Shown piece by piece: positions 33,368-41,070 of a stretch of DNA of 64,000 nt. How positions within the stretch are numbered: position 1 is the stretch's first letter; each line of letters starts with the position of its first letter. The position numbers and the translations under genes were made by a program. Under the pieces are notes generated by a model, which saw nothing but the letters and a program-made list of their open reading frames with translations, was not told where the DNA came from and ran no database searches. The DNA comes from Stappia sp. BW2 (GTDB taxonomy: Bacteria; Pseudomonadota; Alphaproteobacteria; Rhizobiales; Stappiaceae): NCBI RefSeq assembly GCF_008107695.1, contig NZ_VIRG01000103.1:124001-188000 (forward strand), in the 5' to 3' direction.

Positions 33368-34462
33368 ATGACGGAAACCTTTTATGACGTGATGCGCCGA
33401 CAGGGCATTACGCGCCGGAGTTTTCTGAAGTTCTGTTCGTTAACGGCGGCGGCTCTTGGTCTCGGACCCAGCTTCGCTCCGAAGATCGCAGAAGCGATGG
33501 AAACAAAGCCGCGCATTCCGGTGCTGTGGCTGCACGGGCTGGAGTGCACCTGTTGCTCGGAGAGCTTCATTCGCTCGGCTCATCCGCTCGCCAAGGACGT
33601 CATCCTGTCGATGATCTCTCTGGACTATGACGACACGATCATGGCGGCGGCCGGGCATCAGGCCGAAGCGATCGTCGAGGAGACCATCGCCAAATACGAT
33701 GGCAACTACATTCTGGCTTGCGAGGGCAATCCGCCGCTCAATCAGGAAGGCATGAGCTGCATCATCGCCGGCAAGCCCTATCTGGAACAGCTGAAGAAGG
33801 CCGCCGAGCACTGCAAGGCGATTATCTCCTGGGGCTCCTGCGCCTCCTGGGGCTGCGTCCAGGCGGCCCGGCCGAACCCGACCCAGGCGACCCCGATCCA
33901 CAAGGTGCCGGGTCTGGCGCCGAAGCCGATCATCAAGGTGCCCGGTTGCCCGCCGATTGCCGAGGTGATGACCGCCGTGATCACCTACATCCTGACCTTT
34001 GAGCGTTTCCCGGAACTCGACCGCCAGGGCCGCCCGAAGATGTTCTATTCCCAGAGGATCCACGACAAGTGCTATCGCCGGCCGCACTTCGATGCCGGCC
34101 AGTTTGTCGAATCCTTCGATGATGAAGGCGCGCGCAAGGGGTATTGCCTTTACAAGGTCGGCTGCAAGGGCCCGACCACCTACAACGCCTGCTCCACCGT
34201 ACGCTGGAACGGCGGCCTGTCCTTCCCGATCCAGTCCGGCCACCCCTGCTTCGGCTGCTCCGAGGACGGCTTCTGGGACAAGGGCTCCTTCTACGACCGC
34301 CTGACCGATATCCACGGCTTCGGCATCGAGGCCAACGCCGACAAGATCGGCGGTACCGCGGCGGTTGTCGTCGGTGCGGCGGCAGCGACCCACGCAGCGG
34401 CCAGCGCTGTCAAACGCGCGCGGCACAAGGGAGGCGACAGCCACAAGGGGGGAGATAACTGA
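33368..34462 (+). CDS. hupS: [NiFe]-hydrogenase small subunit, O2-tolerant type
   Basis: Iron-sulfur subunit of the uptake hydrogenase, 364 residues. The ATG at 33368 follows GGAGGAGGAGA and starts a Tat signal with TRRSFLKFC. The mature protein begins at about residue 44. Cys60, Cys62 and Cys63 (GLECTCCSE) with Cys158 and Cys163 (GSCASWGC) give the six-cysteine proximal [4Fe-3S] pattern of oxygen-tolerant group 1d enzymes; ordinary enzymes have Gly at the positions of Cys62 and Cys163. The C-terminus has a hydrophobic anchor followed by a basic tail. It forms a dimer with HupL on the periplasmic face and passes electrons to HupC. Its stop overlaps hupL (TGATG). Confidence 0.97.
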   Translation: MTETFYDVMRRQGITRRSFLKFCSLTAAALGLGPSFAPKIAEAMETKPRIPVLWLHGLECTCCSESFIRSAHPLAKDVILSMISLDYDDTIMAAAGHQAEAIVEETIAKYDGNYILACEGNPPLNQEGMSCIIAGKPYLEQLKKAAEHCKAIISWGSCASWGCVQAARPNPTQATPIHKVPGLAPKPIIKVPGCPPIAEVMTAVITYILTFERFPELDRQGRPKMFYSQRIHDKCYRRPHFDAGQFVESFDDEGARKGYCLYKVGCKGPTTYNACSTVRWNGGLSFPIQSGHPCFGCSEDGFWDKGSFYDRLTDIHGFGIEANADKIGGTAAVVVGAAAATHAAASAVKRARHKGGDSHKGGDN

Positions 34463-36261
34463 TGGCGACGATCCAGACACCCAACGGGTTCAACCTCGAC
34501 ACCTCCGGCCAGCGGGTGGTCGTTGATCCGGTGACCCGTATCGAAGGCCATATGCGCTGCGAGGTGAACATCGATGCGGACAACATGATCCGCAATGCCG
34601 TCTCGACCGGCACCATGTGGCGCGGGCTCGAGGTAATCCTGAAAGGCCGCGATCCGCGCGATGCCTGGGCGTTCACCCAGCGTATCTGCGGTGTGTGCAC
34701 CGGTACGCACGCGCTGACGTCCGTGCGCGCGGTGGAAGATGCCCTCGGCATCGATATTCCCGAAAATGCCAACTCGATCCGCAACATCATGCAGCTGTCG
34801 CTGCAGATCCACGATCACCTTGTGCATTTCTACCATCTGCACGCGCTTGACTGGGTCAACCCGGTCAACGCCCTGAAGGCGGATCCCAAGGCCACCTCGG
34901 AGCTGCAGCAGAAGGTCTCCCCGCATCATCCGAATTCCTCGCCCGGCTATTTCCGGGATATCCAGAACCGCCTGAAGAAGTTCGTGGAAAGTGGTCAGCT
35001 CGGCCCGTTCAAGAACGGCTACTGGACCAACCCGGCCTATCTGCTGCCGCCGGAAGCGGATCTGATGGCGGTGACCCACTATCTGGAGGCTCTCGATTTT
35101 CAGAAGGAGATCATGACCACGCGAACGATCTTCGGTGGCAAGGACATTCACCCGAACTGGCTGGTCGGCGGGGTGCCCTGCGCGATCAATCTGGATGGTG
35201 AATTGGCGGCCGGTGCACCGCTCAACATGGAGCGTCTGAACTACGTCAAGAGCATCATCGACCGCTCACTCGAATTCGTCCGCAACGTCTATCTTCCCGA
35301 TATCTTCGCCATCGGCTCGTTCTACAAGAGCTGGCTCTATGGCGGCGGATTGTCGGGCCAGAGCGTTCTGGCTTATGGCGATATTCCGGACAGGGCGAAT
35401 GACTACTCGCCAGAAAACCTCTTGATGCCGCGGGGCGCGATCATCAACGGCAACTTGAAGGAAGTGCATGAGGTCGACCACCGGGATCCGGAACAGATCC
35501 AGGAATATGTGCCGCACTCCTGGTACAGCTATCCGGACGAAAAGAAGGGGCTGCATCCCTGGGACGGCATCACAGAGCCGAACTACGCGCTGGGGCCGAA
35601 CGCGAAGGGAACCAGCACCAACATCATCGAGCTAGATGAAAGCGCGAAATATTCCTGGATCAAGGCGCCGCGCTGGCGTGGCCATGCGATGGAAGTCGGA
35701 CCGCTCGCCCGTTATGTGGTCGGCTACGCCCAGGGGCATGAATATTTCACCGAGCAGATCAACCGCACTCTGACCACCCTCGACGTTCCCATTGATGCCC
35801 TGTTTTCAACGCTCGGCCGAACCGCAGCGCGCGCGCTGGAGGCCGAATGGGCGGCGGAAATGCAGGTCTATTTCTTCGACAAGCTGATAGCCAACCTGAA
35901 GGCTGGCGACAGCGCGACGGCCAACACGGAGAAGTTCGATCCGTCCACATGGCCGGCAGAGGTCAAGGGTGTGGGCTTCACAGAGGCACCACGGGGCGCC
36001 CTTGGCCACTGGATCCGCATCAAGGATGGCAAGATCGACAATTACCAATGCGTCGTGCCGACCACCTGGAACGGATCGCCGCGAGATAACGAGGGCAACA
36101 TCGGCGCCTTCGAGGCGTCCTTGATGAACACCAAGGTGGAAGTCGCCGAGGAACCGGTCGAGATCCTGCGCACGCTGCACAGCTTCGATCCGTGTCTTGC
36201 CTGCTCGACCCATGTGATGGGACCGGACGGCGAAGAGCTCGCCGACATCAAGGTGTGCTGA
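34462..36261 (+). CDS. hupL: [NiFe]-hydrogenase large subunit
   Basis: Catalytic subunit, 599 residues, oxidising H2 at a Ni-Fe(CN)2CO site. The N-terminal ligand motif is RICGVCTGTH (Cys76, Cys79) and the C-terminal one DPCLACSTH (Cys578, Cys581). After His584 a 15-residue tail remains (VMGPDGEELADIKVC), which the protease HupD should remove after nickel insertion. It has no signal peptide of its own and is exported together with HupS. It overlaps hupS by one base. Confidence 0.98.
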   Translation: MATIQTPNGFNLDTSGQRVVVDPVTRIEGHMRCEVNIDADNMIRNAVSTGTMWRGLEVILKGRDPRDAWAFTQRICGVCTGTHALTSVRAVEDALGIDIPENANSIRNIMQLSLQIHDHLVHFYHLHALDWVNPVNALKADPKATSELQQKVSPHHPNSSPGYFRDIQNRLKKFVESGQLGPFKNGYWTNPAYLLPPEADLMAVTHYLEALDFQKEIMTTRTIFGGKDIHPNWLVGGVPCAINLDGELAAGAPLNMERLNYVKSIIDRSLEFVRNVYLPDIFAIGSFYKSWLYGGGLSGQSVLAYGDIPDRANDYSPENLLMPRGAIINGNLKEVHEVDHRDPEQIQEYVPHSWYSYPDEKKGLHPWDGITEPNYALGPNAKGTSTNIIELDESAKYSWIKAPRWRGHAMEVGPLARYVVGYAQGHEYFTEQINRTLTTLDVPIDALFSTLGRTAARALEAEWAAEMQVYFFDKLIANLKAGDSATANTEKFDPSTWPAEVKGVGFTEAPRGALGHWIRIKDGKIDNYQCVVPTTWNGSPRDNEGNIGAFEASLMNTKVEVAEEPVEILRTLHSFDPCLACSTHVMGPDGEELADIKVC

Positions 36262-36275
36262 GGGAGGAGGACATC

Positions 36276-36845
36276 ATGAAATCTGTTTTCGGAAAGATGT
36301 TTGGCGCAGTCGTGCTGACAGCCATGGCGACACCCGCACTGGCGCACACGGGGGGCGCTGCCGGCGGGTTGTCTTCCGGCCTGGTCCACCCGATCCTGGG
36401 TGCCGACCATCTGCTTGCAATGGCCGCCGTGGGGGTCTGGTCGGCCGCGCAGCCGGCAAAGCAGGCCTGGCGCGGTCCGGTTCTGTTCGTCGGCGTGCTG
36501 GCAGTCGGTGCGTTGCTCGGCGTGAACGGTTTGTCCTTGCCGTTGGTCGAGCCGGGCATTCTCGCCTCCATCGTTGTTCTTGGCCTCATGATTGCCGCTG
36601 CGCGCGTTTTGCCCGCGGGGGCTGGTCTTGCTGCAATCGCGGTCTTCGCCCTGTTTCATGGTCACGCCCATGGCACGGAGGCCGTTGGAGCCCTGGCGGG
36701 GTATATGGCCGGTTTCATGATCGCGAGTGCCGCCTTGCATGCGACCGGTTATGGCCTTGGCCGTCTTGCCGGCAGTTTGAAGCACGGGCTTGCGGGCATC
36801 GGACTGGCGATTGCCGGATCCGGTCTCTTGCTGGCCGGCGGATAG
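36276..36845 (+). CDS. hupE: HupE/UreJ-family nickel transporter
   Basis: Membrane protein of 189 residues. The ATG at 36276 follows GAGGAGG, and a signal-like first helix ends at ALAHTGG, a usual HupE start. The metal motif HPILGADHLLAM and the second histidine cluster FHGHAHG are both present. Homologues bring Ni2+ into the cell for hydrogenase or urease assembly. Position is somewhat unusual: between hupL and hupC, so it shares the structural operon transcript. Confidence 0.9.
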   Translation: MKSVFGKMFGAVVLTAMATPALAHTGGAAGGLSSGLVHPILGADHLLAMAAVGVWSAAQPAKQAWRGPVLFVGVLAVGALLGVNGLSLPLVEPGILASIVVLGLMIAAARVLPAGAGLAAIAVFALFHGHAHGTEAVGALAGYMAGFMIASAALHATGYGLGRLAGSLKHGLAGIGLAIAGSGLLLAGG

Positions 36846-36854
36846 GAGGGGGCT

Positions 36855-37568
36855 ATGACTGTTGAGACCACTCCATCCCACAAGGAAGAGGCCGTCTATG
36901 TCTATGAGGCGCCGGTGCGGGTGTGGCACTGGATCAATGCCCTCGCAATCCTTGTTCTGGCTGTCACCGGTTATCTGATCGGATCTCCACCTCCGGCGAT
37001 CCATGGCGAGGCGTCAGCCCATTTCCTGTTCGGCTGGATCAGGGTCATGCACTTTAGCGCTGGCTACATTCTCGCCGTCGGCATCCTGCTGCGGATCTAC
37101 TGGGCCTTTGTCGGCAACAAGCACGCCCGGCAGATCTTCCTGCCACCAATCTGGCGGGGCGGTTTCTGGTCGGAGCTTGTGCACGAGGTCAAGTGGTACG
37201 CCATGATCGCGCCGGAGCCGAAAAAATATGCCGGCCACAACCCGCTCGCGACCCTGGCGATGCACGTGATGTTCGTCTGGGTCATCCTCTTCATGATCTT
37301 CACCGGCTTTGCGCTCTATGGCGAGGGAACCGGCATGGGGTCGTGGCAGTACACTCTCTTTTCGAGCTGGATCATTCCCCTGTTCGGCCAGAGCCAGGAT
37401 GTCCACACGTGGCATCACCTGGGACTGTGGGCAATCGTGTGCTTTGTCATCATTCATGTCTACGCTGCTGTCCGGGAAGACATCATGTCCCGGCAGTCGA
37501 TCATTTCATCCATGTTTTCCGGCTGGCGGACCTTCAGGGACGACAAGCCGATGGATGATCCTCACTAG
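36855..37568 (+). CDS. hupC: Hydrogenase b-type cytochrome subunit
   Basis: Di-haem cytochrome b of 237 residues that anchors HupSL and passes electrons to the quinone pool. Four membrane helices are visible. Haem-ligand histidines are expected in VRVWHWINA, RVMHFSAGYI, and VHTWHHLGLWAIVCFVIIHVY. The end is cytoplasmic and hydrophilic. It closes the structural operon; a strong terminator follows at 37601. Confidence 0.96.
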   Translation: MTVETTPSHKEEAVYVYEAPVRVWHWINALAILVLAVTGYLIGSPPPAIHGEASAHFLFGWIRVMHFSAGYILAVGILLRIYWAFVGNKHARQIFLPPIWRGGFWSELVHEVKWYAMIAPEPKKYAGHNPLATLAMHVMFVWVILFMIFTGFALYGEGTGMGSWQYTLFSSWIIPLFGQSQDVHTWHHLGLWAIVCFVIIHVYAAVREDIMSRQSIISSMFSGWRTFRDDKPMDDPH

Positions 37569-37600
37569 CTTGGTCGATTATGCACATCCAAGCTTACTCA

Positions 37601-37632
37601 GGCGGAGCTGTAATGGCTCCGCCCTTTTTTTT
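37601..37632 (+). terminator. Rho-independent terminator after hupC
   Basis: An 8-bp stem GGCGGAGC pairing with GCTCCGCC, 7-nt loop, then C and eight T. It separates the structural operon from the accessory operon. Confidence 0.92.
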
Positions 37633-37702
37633 CGCCAACTGGATTGTCCGCTTCCAGGTCTTAGGAGCAGCTGAGCCGCAGCTCGAGACCCGTATCGCGA
37701 AC

Positions 37703-37738
37703 TGGAAGAAAATCTTCCAAATGTAGAGAAATTTGGAA
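37703..37738. promoter_or_regulatory. Upstream activator dyads before hupD
   Basis: TGGAA-N7-TTCCA at 37703-37719, followed by TGGAA at 37734-37738. CTTCCAAAT (37714-37722) and ATTTGGAAG (37731-37739) form a perfect 9-bp inverted repeat. The TGGAA-N7-TTCCA centre is about 103 bp before the promoter GG, nearly the spacing seen before hupS (106 bp). Confidence 0.65.
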
Positions 37739-37812
37739 GGCTACTATCCATTACACAATAAGGCATTGAACAAAAATTCAGCAAAAACAAGGAGATGAAT
37801 AAGCCAAGGGTC

Positions 37813-37827
37813 TGGCACGCCTCTTGC
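37813..37827 (+). promoter_or_regulatory. Sigma-54 promoter of hupD
   Basis: TGGCACG-N4-TTGC, GG at 37814-37815 and GC at 37826-37827 exactly 10 bp apart; a perfect consensus match. The start point should be near 37839, about 94 nt before the hupD GTG. Confidence 0.88.
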
Positions 37828-37932
37828 GTAAGTTACCTCACCCCGCATTCCGGCAAGGCTCGAAAAGACGCTGACGGGGACAAGGGTTGCGCTGCGGAGA
37901 TTTCGTCTCGGGCGCAAGAGGGAGGAAAAGCC

Positions 37933-38625
37933 GTGACTATCGACGCGCCAGCTGTACTCGTGCTTGGCATCGGAAATCTGTTGTGGGCGGACGAAGGCTT
38001 CGGCGTTCGCGCCGTGGAAGAGTTTCACCGCCGCTTCGAGGTGCCTGAAAATGTACGGGTCATGGATGGAGGGACCCAGGGGGTTTATCTCGTCCAGTAT
38101 ATCCGCGATGCCGACATCCTCATTGTGTTCGACGCCGTCGATTATGGCCTGCCGCCCGGCACGCTGAAGCGGGTGGACGGTGAGGAGGTTCCCAAATTCC
38201 TCGGAGCCAAGAAGATCTCGCTGCACCAGACCGGGTTTCAGGAAGTGCTCGCCATGGCGGAAATGCTCGGCGACTATCCCGACCACCTGCTATTGATCGG
38301 CGTGCAGCCTGTGGAGCTGGACGACTATGGCGGCAGCCTGCGGCCGGAGGTCAAGGCGCAGATCGGCCCGGCGATTGATCTGGCCCTTTCATTTCTCAAG
38401 GACCACGGCGTCTCGGTCACCCCGCGCGGCGACACTCTCGATGAAGACAACACCATCGCCTCGCTTGAGATGACGCTTGGCCGTTATGAAGCCGGAAGAC
38501 CGGCAGAGGACGAGGCCTACCGCCATGGCGACAACCGCGTTCTGGCCAGCGAAGGCTGGCGGGGACCGGAAGACTTCGATGCCGAAATGGCCCGGCTGGT
38601 CCATACGGCAGCGGAGCAAAGCTGA
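37933..38625 (+). CDS. hupD: Hydrogenase maturation endopeptidase
   Basis: Nickel-dependent protease that trims the C-terminal tail of HupL, 230 residues. The GTG at 37933 is used: it follows AGGGAGGAAAAG and starts the domain (VLVLGIGNLLWADEG), and upstream starts would precede the sigma-54 promoter. Nickel-sensing residues are the Glu in WADEGFG, the Asp in VFDAVDYG and the His in SLHQTGFQE. It is longer than the E. coli proteins (about 160-195); the extra 50-60 C-terminal residues are acidic and have no known role. Its stop overlaps hupF (TGATG). Confidence 0.94.
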   Translation: MTIDAPAVLVLGIGNLLWADEGFGVRAVEEFHRRFEVPENVRVMDGGTQGVYLVQYIRDADILIVFDAVDYGLPPGTLKRVDGEEVPKFLGAKKISLHQTGFQEVLAMAEMLGDYPDHLLLIGVQPVELDDYGGSLRPEVKAQIGPAIDLALSFLKDHGVSVTPRGDTLDEDNTIASLEMTLGRYEAGRPAEDEAYRHGDNRVLASEGWRGPEDFDAEMARLVHTAAEQS

Positions 38626-38945
38626 TGTGTCTCGGCATACCCATGCAGGTGCTCTCCACCTCCGGACTGACGGCACGATGCAGTGACAGGGGCACGGAAA
38701 CTGTGGTCGATTTGAGCCTTGTCGGCCCTGTCGAGCCGGGAACCTGGCTGATGGTGTTTCTGGGCGCTGCCCGCGAAATCCTGAGCGAGGAAACGGCAAA
38801 ACAGACAGCCGACGCGCTGGAGGCGCTCGGCATGGCCATGCGCGGCGAGACCGACTTCGATCATCTTTTCGCCGATCTGACCGGCCGGGAACCGAGCCTG
38901 CCGGATTTCCTGAAACCCACGGAGAGCGGTAGCTCCAAATCTTGA
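38625..38945 (+). CDS. hupF: HypC/HupF-family hydrogenase chaperone
   Basis: Small chaperone of 106 residues beginning MCLGIPMQV. Cys2, once the initiator Met is removed, contacts the Fe(CN)2CO moiety or the large-subunit precursor. The C-terminal 30 residues are longer than in HypC, as usual for HupF. HupF is thought to protect immature HupL, notably under oxygen. One-base overlap with hupD. Confidence 0.93.
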   Translation: MCLGIPMQVLSTSGLTARCSDRGTETVVDLSLVGPVEPGTWLMVFLGAAREILSEETAKQTADALEALGMAMRGETDFDHLFADLTGREPSLPDFLKPTESGSSKS

Positions 38946-38953
38946 GGCAACAC

Positions 38954-39388
38954 ATGTTTTCACCTCTTCTGCAATCGATCATCGACCGGGAAGGCTACGA
39001 AGCCGTCAGTCATGAGACGCTGGCAACAGCCGCGCAGGCACATGAGTTCGCCATGGTGTTTTTCCCGGGGGATGCTGAGCGGCTGGCGGAAAGCAACGAT
39101 GTCGCTGTCGTGCTGCCGGAACTTGGCAAGGCGCTGATGGGCAAGGTCGCGACGCTGATCGTCGAACGGAGCAGCGAGCGTGAGCTGCAACGGCGTTTTC
39201 TCTTCAATGCCTTTCCGGCAATCGTCTTTCTGCGCCGGGGCGATTATCTCGGCGTTCTTCAGGGCATTCTCGATTGGGCCGATTACCTGGACCAGATCCC
39301 CGATATCCTGGGGCGTGAGCCAAGCGATCCGCCACCTTTCAAATTCCCGGACGGTTGCGGCGTTGCGCCCGACAGCCTTCGGCACTGA
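38954..39388 (+). CDS. hupG: HupG/HyaE-family thioredoxin-fold chaperone
   Basis: 144 residues from the ATG at 38954, which follows GAGG by 5 nt; a TTG four codons earlier that overlaps hupF is possible. The sequence follows the HyaE/HupG thioredoxin-like fold (AMVFFPGD, VATLIVERSSERELQRRF, AFPAIVFLRRGDYLGVLQGI), but has no CxxC. It is therefore a binding protein rather than a redox enzyme. Relatives bind the Tat signal of the small subunit and delay export until assembly is complete. Confidence 0.9.
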   Translation: MFSPLLQSIIDREGYEAVSHETLATAAQAHEFAMVFFPGDAERLAESNDVAVVLPELGKALMGKVATLIVERSSERELQRRFLFNAFPAIVFLRRGDYLGVLQGILDWADYLDQIPDILGREPSDPPPFKFPDGCGVAPDSLRH

Positions 39389-39416
39389 CTATTTGTCTCA
39401 AGGAGGGGACGGCAAG

Positions 39417-40250
39417 ATGAACAATCCAATCGGACCGGTGGTCGGGCCTGGTAGCCAGCCGCTGGATGAGGACGGCGGTGTTCTCGATTATATGGCCATG
39501 CCGTCGGGCATGATGACCTTTGCGACCCCGAACCTTCCGGAGGCCGAGGAAGCAGAGGATATGGTTGCCGGCAAGGCCGCGCTTGAGGCGCTTTTACGGC
39601 TGCTCGAAGGTTTCGAGCAGACAGGCTCTGCCGGGCGCGTGGACCTGGCCGGCCTGGACGAAGCCAACCTGGCCCTGGTCAATCAGGTACTCGGGGAAGG
39701 GGAGGTCTCGGTCATCGGCGGTGCGACGCTACAAGCCCAGGAAGCCGTCCTCGCCGGTGTCTGGAGGGTGCGGGAGACGGCGGCGGACGGCCGTGCGACC
39801 GCCGATTACGTTGAGGTTGCCGCGTTCCCGCGGTCTGTTCTGGCCAGGGCCTTCGCGGGCGCGCAGGGACAGGTCGCGATACCGGACCGCTTCGGCCCCA
39901 ACGTCTTTAACGCACCGCCTTTGCTGCCCGAAATCAACGAGCATATCGCCGGGTCGCGGCCGCATGTGATCAATCTGTCGCTGCTGCCGCACACGGAGGA
40001 AGACCTTGGGCTTTTGAACGACCTTCTCGGCCGGGGCGAGATCACGATCCTGTCGCGCGGTTACGGCAATTGCCGCATCATGGCGACAGCGACACGGGAT
40101 ATCTGGTGGGTTCAGTTTTACAACTCCCAGGACACGATGATCCTGAACACCATAGAGATCTGCCCGATTCCGGCCGTCGCCTGCGCCGCGCCGGAGGACA
40201 TCGCCGATTCAGCGGAACGCCTGAAGGAAATTCTCGAGGTCTACCGATGA
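39417..40250 (+). CDS. hupH: HupH/HyaF-family hydrogenase assembly protein
   Basis: 277 residues from the ATG at 39417 (AGGAGGGG 8 nt upstream); a longer open frame reaches back into hupG and is not credible. It matches HupH/HyaF throughout, with MPSGMMTFATP near the start, LGEGEVSVIGG, ALLPEINEHI-like text (PPLLPEINEHI) and the late LGRGEITILSRGYGNCRI. Family members act on the small subunit, probably in Fe-S assembly. Last bases overlap hupI (ATGA). Confidence 0.93.
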   Translation: MNNPIGPVVGPGSQPLDEDGGVLDYMAMPSGMMTFATPNLPEAEEAEDMVAGKAALEALLRLLEGFEQTGSAGRVDLAGLDEANLALVNQVLGEGEVSVIGGATLQAQEAVLAGVWRVRETAADGRATADYVEVAAFPRSVLARAFAGAQGQVAIPDRFGPNVFNAPPLLPEINEHIAGSRPHVINLSLLPHTEEDLGLLNDLLGRGEITILSRGYGNCRIMATATRDIWWVQFYNSQDTMILNTIEICPIPAVACAAPEDIADSAERLKEILEVYR

Positions 40251-40471
40251 GCGAGGGGTTCTTCGCCGGTTCGTATGGTGGCGATGCCAGCAAGATCGGT
40301 CCCGCGACACGGCTTGAATGCAAGATCTGCTGGCATGTCTACGACCCTGCCGAAGGAGATGACTACTGGCAAATTCCAGCCGGCACGCCTTTTGCGGCAC
40401 TGCCGGACCATTGGACCTGCCCGGAATGCGATGCCAGCAAGGACGGGTTCATGGTGATTGGAGACGCATAG
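40247..40471 (+). CDS. hupI: Rubredoxin-like HupI
   Basis: 74 residues from the ATG at 40247, which overlaps the hupH stop. It is a rubredoxin with two iron-binding pairs, CKIC and CPEC, and the usual aromatic and proline positions between them (DDYWQIPAGTPFAALPDHWTCP). An N-terminal extension of about 18 residues (GFFAGSYGGD) is typical of HupI. In Rhizobium and Ralstonia (HoxR) it is needed for hydrogenase made under oxygen, consistent with the O2-tolerant type of HupS. Confidence 0.94.
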   Translation: MSEGFFAGSYGGDASKIGPATRLECKICWHVYDPAEGDDYWQIPAGTPFAALPDHWTCPECDASKDGFMVIGDA

Positions 40472-40479
40472 GTCCGAAC

Positions 40480-41070
40480 ATGAGCAATGCGACTGCCATT
40501 ACCAACCGTTTGGAGGCCTGCTTCCGGCAGGTGCATGCCGAACGCATGACCGGAATTCCGATCCTCAACGGTAAGCTGGGCGTGCGCGCGGTCGGTATCG
40601 CACCCTGGAACGGCTTCTGGTTCGGTGTTCTGATCACGCCCTGGTTCATGAACCTCGTGCTGTTGCCACAGGAAGCGGATGAGGAAATCATCCGCTCCGG
40701 CGAAAAGCGCCTGTTCGCCTTTCCGGCCGGACCGTTCGAATTCATCCGGGGGCACGAAGACGGTCTCGGGCCCTTCTGGATGTGCTCCCTGTTCTCGCCG
40801 GTGTTTGAGTTCGAAGAGATGGAAACAGCAGAGGCCACGGCCATCGCGGCGCTCGCCGGACTGATGGAAGGTGTTCAAGTGGACGAGGACCGCGACATGC
40901 AGCGGATCTGGCAGGGAGACCTGCCGGAGGCTGTGGACCTTGAAGGAGAGCATACGGCTGCAGGTCAAGAAGAAGCCGGAGCTGCTGAAGATGCTGGAAA
41001 GGCACCGGTCGCGGCAGAGCTAAGCCGCCGGAAGCTTTTGACCGGCCAGCTCAGGGACAGTTCGCGATGA
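40480..41070 (+). CDS. hupJ: HybE/HupJ-family assembly chaperone
   Basis: 196 residues from the ATG at 40480, 9 nt after the hupI stop. The HybE/HupJ core is clear: FRQVHAERMTGIPILN, VGIAPWNGFWFGVLITPWFMNLVLLP, and FPAGPFEFIRG followed by FWMCSLFSPVFEFE. The C-terminal 50 residues are Ala/Glu-rich and variable in the family. HybE-type proteins bind the signal peptide of the small subunit or stabilise precursors. ATGA overlap with hupK. Confidence 0.92.
   Translation: MSNATAITNRLEACFRQVHAERMTGIPILNGKLGVRAVGIAPWNGFWFGVLITPWFMNLVLLPQEADEEIIRSGEKRLFAFPAGPFEFIRGHEDGLGPFWMCSLFSPVFEFEEMETAEATAIAALAGLMEGVQVDEDRDMQRIWQGDLPEAVDLEGEHTAAGQEEAGAAEDAGKAPVAAELSRRKLLTGQLRDSSR

Larger units (their letters stand above)
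37569..37932. promoter_or_regulatory. Terminator and second sigma-54 promoter region
   Basis: About 360 bp between hupC and hupD. In order: a rho-independent terminator (37601-37632), activator dyads (37703-37739), an IHF-like match TAAGGCATTGA at 37759-37769, and a consensus sigma-54 promoter (37813-37827). An open frame starting at 37795 runs through the promoter and is not used as a gene start. Confidence 0.8.

Noticed and set aside
33440..34480. Open frame of 346 codons opposite hupS
   Set aside because: Antisense to the small subunit, whose cysteine ligands and Tat signal are unambiguous.
37795..37932. N-terminal extension of HupD starting at 37795
   Set aside because: The sigma-54 promoter at 37813-37827 lies inside it, so a transcript from that promoter could not encode it. 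The GTG at 37933 has a proper ribosome binding site and matches the domain start.
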